From Paludibacteraceae bacterium (GTDB lineage: Bacteria; Bacteroidota; Bacteroidia; Bacteroidales; Paludibacteraceae), in assembly GCA_017451525.1 (NCBI GenBank), contig JAFTOD010000004.1, positions 124,001-188,000 of the forward strand: DNA of 64,000 nucleotides, given 5' to 3'. The position numbers and the translations under genes were made by a program. The notes below the pieces were generated by a model. It worked only from the letters and a program-made list of their open reading frames with translations. It did no database searches and was not told where the DNA came from. This document shows, one piece after another, positions 61,701 to 64,000 of the stretch (the stretch's first letter is position 1; every line of letters starts with the position of its first letter).

Positions 61701-64000
61701 AACCATCAAACGTATAACCCTCTTTGTAAGGAGCATTGAGTACCCACTCGCCAGTTGGCTCGGTTGGGTTAGCATAAGCATGTTTCCATGTTGGGATATA
61801 TGCCGCATCTTGTCCTGCTTGTGAAAAATCAGCAGAATATGGCCAACTTGTGTGTTGAGTTTCTACGAAGAAAGCAGCCAAAGCATAACGCCATGTCGCA
61901 CCTGCAGCACCTTCAGTAAGAGCAGGAACTGTACCAGCACCTACAGTTTCTCCTACTTGTGGATTTTGGACATCCATAATGTATTTCTCCAGCCAATCCC
62001 ATTTTGCATTGTCAAGGATAGCTTGGCATTGAGAAGTTCCAAGAGGAGTACAAATAGCAGAAAGAGGGTTTGCATTTGCTTTTACCTCATCAAGAGTACC
62101 CAAAGTGATACCCGCGTCAGCGCAGAAAGCTGTCCACATGTCACCTTTGCCCAACCAATTATCGTCATTGGTCACACCACCATTGATTTCGTAGGTGATA
62201 CCTCCTGTAGGAGGTAATACGTCTTCACATAGGGTGTATTTTCCATTTGAATAATCAATAGTGATTGTAGTTTGCTCATCAAGAACAATATCTGAATTGT
62301 CCACCCACACGATTGAGCCATCATCACTTACATATGGTAATTGAATCTGGTTGCTCCAATCAGTATCAGTAGTTGCTTTAAATTTAAACGAACCACCCTC
62401 GTTATCTGTAAAAATGTAGGAATACGACCCGTCGGATTGTAACCACATTGCTACGCCCTCGCTCCAGTCATTAAAGCTACCAATGATGGCTGGTTCATAC
62501 CCACCGCAAGAAGGTGCAATTAAGTTAACCGTATATTCGTGACTCACAACATGACATGGTGAGTTATGATTTTTGAAATAGAGAGATTTCAAGATAACTG
62601 GTTCAGCGGAACTCCAGTATCTTAAATCAGATTCACCACTATAACCAGCTGTGATATCAACAGAACCTGAAATAAGTTCCCAAGAATTTACATCACCAGT
62701 TTGGTAATCCCAAGAGAAAGAACCATCGTTAGCGAGTTGGGCTGGTTTACCATCGTTAACTTCAACACCTTCCTCGTTAACAGTAACAGGAATAACAGCT
62801 ACATACCAGCCATCGAAGCCTTCGAGTGCCTCAAATTTAACCATAGATGCAGGATCAGTAGTAGCCCAACTATTGTAAGAACCAGCAAAAACTATATCGT
62901 TGCAGACCTCGCCTTGGAAGTTGATACATGCAACGAAGTAGCCATCTTGCTCGTATTCCGCCAAATCTTCAGCAGTAGGAACTGTACTAACTTCAGGGAT
63001 AAATTCTTCTTCGCATGATGTCTCATAGATGTCATAGTAGTAATATTCATCTGGAGCACCAATCTCTAAACAAATATCACCCGTGATGTCGGTGTAGTCA
63101 ATGGTTTGTTGGTGTCCTCCCCAACCATTATTAACTACATCAGTGTTTACTACTAAACAGTTGATAGAACTTGCAGTAGAAGTGATTGTTGTTGTGTACC
63201 ATCCGTCAGCATTCAATGTCAAATTCGCCAATTGTCCATCTTGATTAGTTACCCACCACCAAAGGTATAAACCGTCGGAAGTATACATGTCGCATGAAGC
63301 ACCTTTCTTCACGCGAATAGTGAATTCATTCAGTTCTACCTCTTCGCCGAAATAAGCGGTGTTGCCACTCACGCTAAATGCTACGCGAGGCAATTCACCT
63401 AGACCAGCTACCCAAATAGGGAAGATATTGCCGTTAGCATCATGATAGCAGACCTCTAATTGGTACTCTCCATTTGCCATTGAACTTGGAAGTGTCTCAG
63501 CTAAAGTAAGGGCATTGGTATAGTAATAATTAGGAGCCAATCCTATCTCCATAACAGGCAAACTATGTTGGAGCTGGTTGCTGCTATTGTAAATATCATA
63601 GTAGATAGAACCATCTGCTGCGACCAAACCGTTGTTCATCAACGTAGTCAAACGATAATTTACATTACTTGCACCGAGTGTCAAGGTGTTGCCAGAAGTA
63701 CGAGTGTATGAGTCGCAGGTGATATAGCTAACTGCTGCACCACCTTCATCAGGCTTGATATTAGAATAAACAACTACTAATTGCGTAAATGCAGAGTTGT
63801 CGCTACTTCCACCTGTACCTTGATCTTCAGGGTTGAGAGCAGAAAGTGCAAAATAGCCATCGCTATAGCCGTCCCAACCCCAGTTGATATGCAGATAACC
63901 ATCTTGTCTTATACCATCGCATACGAAAGCATGTCCTTCGTCGTTTACTGTTGAGCCACTGATATATACAGGACGTCCTAATTGCAAATCATTTGAGATA
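52774..64000 (-). CDS. Giant secreted protein: C10 peptidase end plus repeats and T9SS tail (5' end outside window)
   Basis: The frame is open to the window edge; about 3,740 residues are seen. In order from the visible N-terminus: the end of a C10 (streptopain-like) peptidase with catalytic His in GHAFVCDG (near 63933) and HINWGWDGYSDGYF; three modules of the kind FTIRVKKG...GLYLWWW resembling starch-binding CBM26 (near 63330-63060, 59930-59640, 55600-55250); a Listeria-Bacteroides repeat (near 61740-61610); an OB-like domain (near 61600-61050); BspA-type LRR_5 repeats (about 59000-58150); twelve InlB-like WSDGxT repeats mixed with fibronectin-like units (58080-53150); and a T9SS type A tail (52950-52774, ending LYLIRTSSGVKKVRVE). 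The nucleophile Cys is outside the window. Likely a surface protease/adhesin; targets unknown. Confidence 0.88.
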   Translation of the reverse strand, partial: ISNDLQLGRPVYISGSTVNDEGHAFVCDGIRQDGYLHINWGWDGYSDGYFALSALNPEDQGTGGSSDNSAFTQLVVVYSNIKPDEGGAAVSYITCDSYTRTSGNTLTLGASNVNYRLTTLMNNGLVAADGSIYYDIYNSSNQLQHSLPVMEIGLAPNYYYTNALTLAETLPSSMANGEYQLEVCYHDANGNIFPIWVAGLGELPRVAFSVSGNTAYFGEEVELNEFTIRVKKGASCDMYTSDGLYLWWWVTNQDGQLANLTLNADGWYTTTITSTASSINCLVVNTDVVNNGWGGHQQTIDYTDITGDICLEIGAPDEYYYYDIYETSCEEEFIPEVSTVPTAEDLAEYEQDGYFVACINFQGEVCNDIVFAGSYNSWATTDPASMVKFEALEGFDGWYVAVIPVTVNEEGVEVNDGKPAQLANDGSFSWDYQTGDVNSWELISGSVDITAGYSGESDLRYWSSAEPVILKSLYFKNHNSPCHVVSHEYTVNLIAPSCGGYEPAIIGSFNDWSEGVAMWLQSDGSYSYIFTDNEGGSFKFKATTDTDWSNQIQLPYVSDDGSIVWVDNSDIVLDEQTTITIDYSNGKYTLCEDVLPPTGGITYEINGGVTNDDNWLGKGDMWTAFCADAGITLGTLDEVKANANPLSAICTPLGTSQCQAILDNAKWDWLEKYIMDVQNPQVGETVGAGTVPALTEGAAGATWRYALAAFFVETQHTSWPYSADFSQAGQDAAYIPTWKHAYANPTEPTGEWVLNAPYKEGYTFDGWYATADFSGEKVTTVNAETTGTLYAKWVEYIPTIAEVWAMEDGVETKISGVVNWVRGTDVFIQDATGGFHLSCSGTKPEVGTKIVAKGTRGSLYGKPTLSGAVIESAESAEFATPIVSTLAELLADPLKYFGQRVSVLGVYVAEYDSYGDIFIADIDGANKVQGYYMMPDQSTFPVGTKVSITAVASLHNGTFEFVGDVAGIEKVSTAKKDQYEYPARYDGKYTLTNNWVISNIEGNFADNMPGSEGYVRGMAAKDGKMYFINRETQSIVVVDGETGEMLASIKITGEHLFEKENEDGTWSSAVTFPFNDIKFDQEGHCLVGALITSPNEHFMIYVVDIETGEADLLFSERLADNPDYADISCRFDAFGVAGDITTDGVIMAADATYGNWLVYRWLIVDGVVQEGEQIDCSIDIDSDHTLFWAQSGFYTASHIFPLDEKGERFYVDGYNTLPMLFDEDGRLIEDFINCPYGTSVNNAEGEILNMNTGHNGLVEFQVGNEYFLLMAAGYTNSSVPSSFALYKFADADRAFSGMEPLWYLPANGMGSAGNGCRTAPVAVEVVGNKAYLYLYVNNNGYARYEFTVEGAESVENDYTIRVKKDDVSDMDLSNGLYLWWWYNDQAGQLANMTLGDDGWYTTTITSTASSINCLAVNTNDWTGQQTIDYTNITGDVCLAIGAKDWIYNYNYNLYEIPCSPMEYTTEHDFEDTEANAQWRFVQNGQTNYWTIGSAAGSMDSGSNALYITSDGNNYTYNNNASSTSWAYIPVTVTAIDSITFYWKGEGESYCDDLQVYLFPKGCTPIAGSTYIPNSAIQLGEYLSGQTDWQYFSAIAGVDGEYNLCLRWYNDGSIGEMPIAVDNMAITTPLNTTEYPLTYVLNEDGTATVVKCATDYSGNVSIPTVVTYNGTTYTVTSISENAFKECGYLTSVTIPNSVTSIGRMAFAYCRSLESVTLSENISSIEDRTFYDCESLTSITIPNNVTYVGNYAFGYCYNLSAVAFGNNVTTIDSYAFADCSSLSSVTIPASVSYIGYSTFVSCNSLNSIVVESGNTAYDSRNNCNAIIETASNTLIAGCQSTIIPETVTTIGDKAFYGCEGLTTIAIPNSVTSIGYSAFAYCDNLSSVDLGDGITTIHGSAFEYCYAMTSVTIPASVTEIGSWAFYYCPTIVMEGTTPPTISSSTFKSEATIFVPCTALDTYLATSVWQDLNLQGSNYTVTLSTTEGGYAQITASDCATNTVTIEAYPEERYVFTQWSDGNTDNPRILTLTEDIALTAEFTILTYPVTNLVVTTNCGKAYASWEGDAPYYELTMYSIDGTVVLYDLVPNHYKDGVSNSNPYEEGDYYCQVRPMYSNSEGDYAGEAVQAPFTISADNCVDIEIHDLSYTITDDTTVNLTWNSEAYVYHVQLYDYQNNLIADEYINTNSYSYTLPEMGRYSFYVLGYNEDQTQFSSWQNISFDIVYSNWEYDLNFTNGYVLGYGANNKEIHLFSQDGKTHLRLDLYSDYDNSILGTYIVQASYNPGDCSIEYSNISYNGITSDSFVSGVVTVMRDNEDNYVFSFDITDGTGKTYANICTISSELLTSYNNEDFSGIGVTALTAAEALELTQSLEHTDMTTIPYFVSGVISHMRNTPEEIVLYTRARFDISDDGTTNNQFYCYNTKWLNNSDFTTGHEIALGDNVVVYGNLQNYLGTTPEIKGYIYQHYPEGTDAPTPCYTLVVDATEGGHVNISPEADCYEEGTEVTLTAEAYEGYQFTQWSDGSTENPRVLTITEYTTLTAQFSRLTYPVSDLVITTDCGFAHVSWTSDAPYYEVSVFNSNGETVVYGIIDFNKNCSNVDPLDAGEYIWQVIPMYSTAEGDYAGDAVQQTFTISLEGCVDPEIYDLTYSTTNDSIVNVTWVSEAPLYRVWMYDNSGELLNSEFINTNHYCDTLTETGLYQFQIRSVDADTMYYTSPAYYLNIAITIPETPCYSLNVTANDGGYVLVSPEADCYDEGTEVALTAEAYDGYQFSQWSDGSTDNPRTIVMTEDLSLTAEFTSTSTEEYSFTIRVKKDENSTMDISNGLYIWWWTDDVYEYGLAGTTIDDEGWYTATIITTESTINCLAVNTDVTINDWVGSQQTVDYEGVVGDICLMIGDIDESDWNNKYSIYPTECVSTSECYTLIVTAEEGGYAYANPSYDCYDEGTEVAVTAVAHTGYKFVSWSDGDTSAQRIVVMTQDYELRAYFEVEEQPIVYYTLMVDATEGGSVDVSPQAEQYEAGTQVIVTATPNEGYEFVTWSDGNTSAQRTIVMDKNYSLTATFRSTTIPANNYTLTLTYDEGGTVGRAPEQDYYEENATVLIFANANEGYKFVRWSDGNTENVRSITITQDMVLHATFVEEQKEQFTLTLTAGEGGTVTKTPDQPSYEDGTSVVIAAIANDGYEFVTWSDGNTSAQRTIVMDKDYNLTATFRSTSIPTNNYTLTLTCNEGGTVGKNPNYEYYEENSTVTIFANANEGYKFVQWSDGNTENVRSITMTQDMVLHATFVEEQKEQFTLTLTAGEGGTVTKTPDQPSYAAGSVVTITAQANEGFEFVSWSDGDKNSVRDITMTQNVELHATFKRIASNYDITNLSVTSSNKRITAKWESIATRFEVVITDRNNEVEHSEKVDITDDSKVYKYTAKKLGTYTVTIKPLNASDQQIGIEDSKTVTLVMKYSLFISTENENAGTVNEEVNGDYVDGETVEIVATPKNGYRFKMWDDGDTNAKRTLVMNQDYYLTASFSRIPTYTLTISEGENGLASMAAGSYTYKENEEVTITPLPYDGYVFDHWVVNGIENTTETLTLVMTQDYSVYPVCVSKPIPTYTLTILPGEYGKANMEAGTYTYQEGEEVTLLPIADTDYLFDQWVVNDEVNTDSVLVLVMDKDYTVMPTFIPNQVGVENIYDGITILVEQWTITVEATQAQDIALYDLVGHLIEQQPHTRIASFTVPSAGLYLIRTSSGVKKVRVE
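54073..54754 (-). repeat. Near-identical 444-bp tandem duplication inside the giant gene
   Basis: The stretch 54073-54310 recurs at 54517-54754 with few changes, an offset of 444 bases (148 codons, two WSDG repeats). A third, more diverged copy follows towards 55000. Confidence 0.85.

Overview
The window comes from a Bacteroidales chromosome (Bacteroidota), probably an uncultured, host-associated lineage. Three things point there. Almost every recognisable promoter has the Bacteroidota -33 TTG / -7 TAnnTTTG form, with 20 bases between the boxes. Secreted proteins end in type IX secretion (T9SS) sorting tails and a PorQ gene is present. The gene content (SdhCAB of the b558 type, PepD, C69 dipeptidase, BspA-type LRR protein) is typical. 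No rRNA, tRNA, IS element, prophage or CRISPR array was found. Family assignments come from reading the translated sequences, not from database searches.

Layout. 1-320: 3'-truncated hypoxanthine phosphoribosyltransferase (minus strand). 863-9765: two large paralogous secreted proteins behind duplicated promoter/leader regions, plus a small membrane-anchored protein with an exosortase-like C-terminal tail. 9893-13562: sdhCAB (minus). 13851-16448: YfhO-like membrane protein. 16360-23087: a tight minus-strand glycan operon (GT4, KdsC-like phosphatase, IspD/TarI-type cytidylyltransferase, an unusual PP-loop/cytidylyltransferase fusion, LicD, GT4, GT2), with thiL upstream. 24344-28512: rpe, comEC, xseA and a ComEA-like HhH protein. 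28575-29261: a response regulator behind a consensus sigma-54 promoter. 29481-35880: porQ, cmk, ispH, pfkA, uvrA. 35877-40047 (minus): sigma-54 activator, lptE, panB, tsaD and an exosortase-family membrane protein. 40048-41191: a gene-poor spacer with a long hairpin, an 11-bp repeat array and a strong candidate structured RNA. 41192-46316: LRR protein, pRiA4b-Orf3-like protein, miaA, PKD lipoprotein, glycogen synthase. 46461-51167 (minus): pepD, C69 dipeptidase, 5'-nucleotidase C-domain lipoprotein, GDSL hydrolase. 51362-52593: LytTR regulator and rpsO. 52774-64000 (minus): the C-terminal 3,740 or so residues of a giant secreted protein that begins in this window with the end of a C10 peptidase.

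Two themes stand out. First, surface biology: T9SS cargo, PorQ, an exosortase with a plausible substrate, and a CDP-activated (LicD-type) glycan-decoration operon. Second, an unusual population of very short repeats. These are tiny palindromes with 3-base loops and varied but self-complementary stems, heptamer/octamer G-rich arrays, and 11-bp TACGTAGGATA arrays. They fill spacers, form the 3' ends of genes, and appear to sit in frame inside conserved housekeeping genes (yfhO, ispD, cmk, ispH, uvrA, glgA, pepD).
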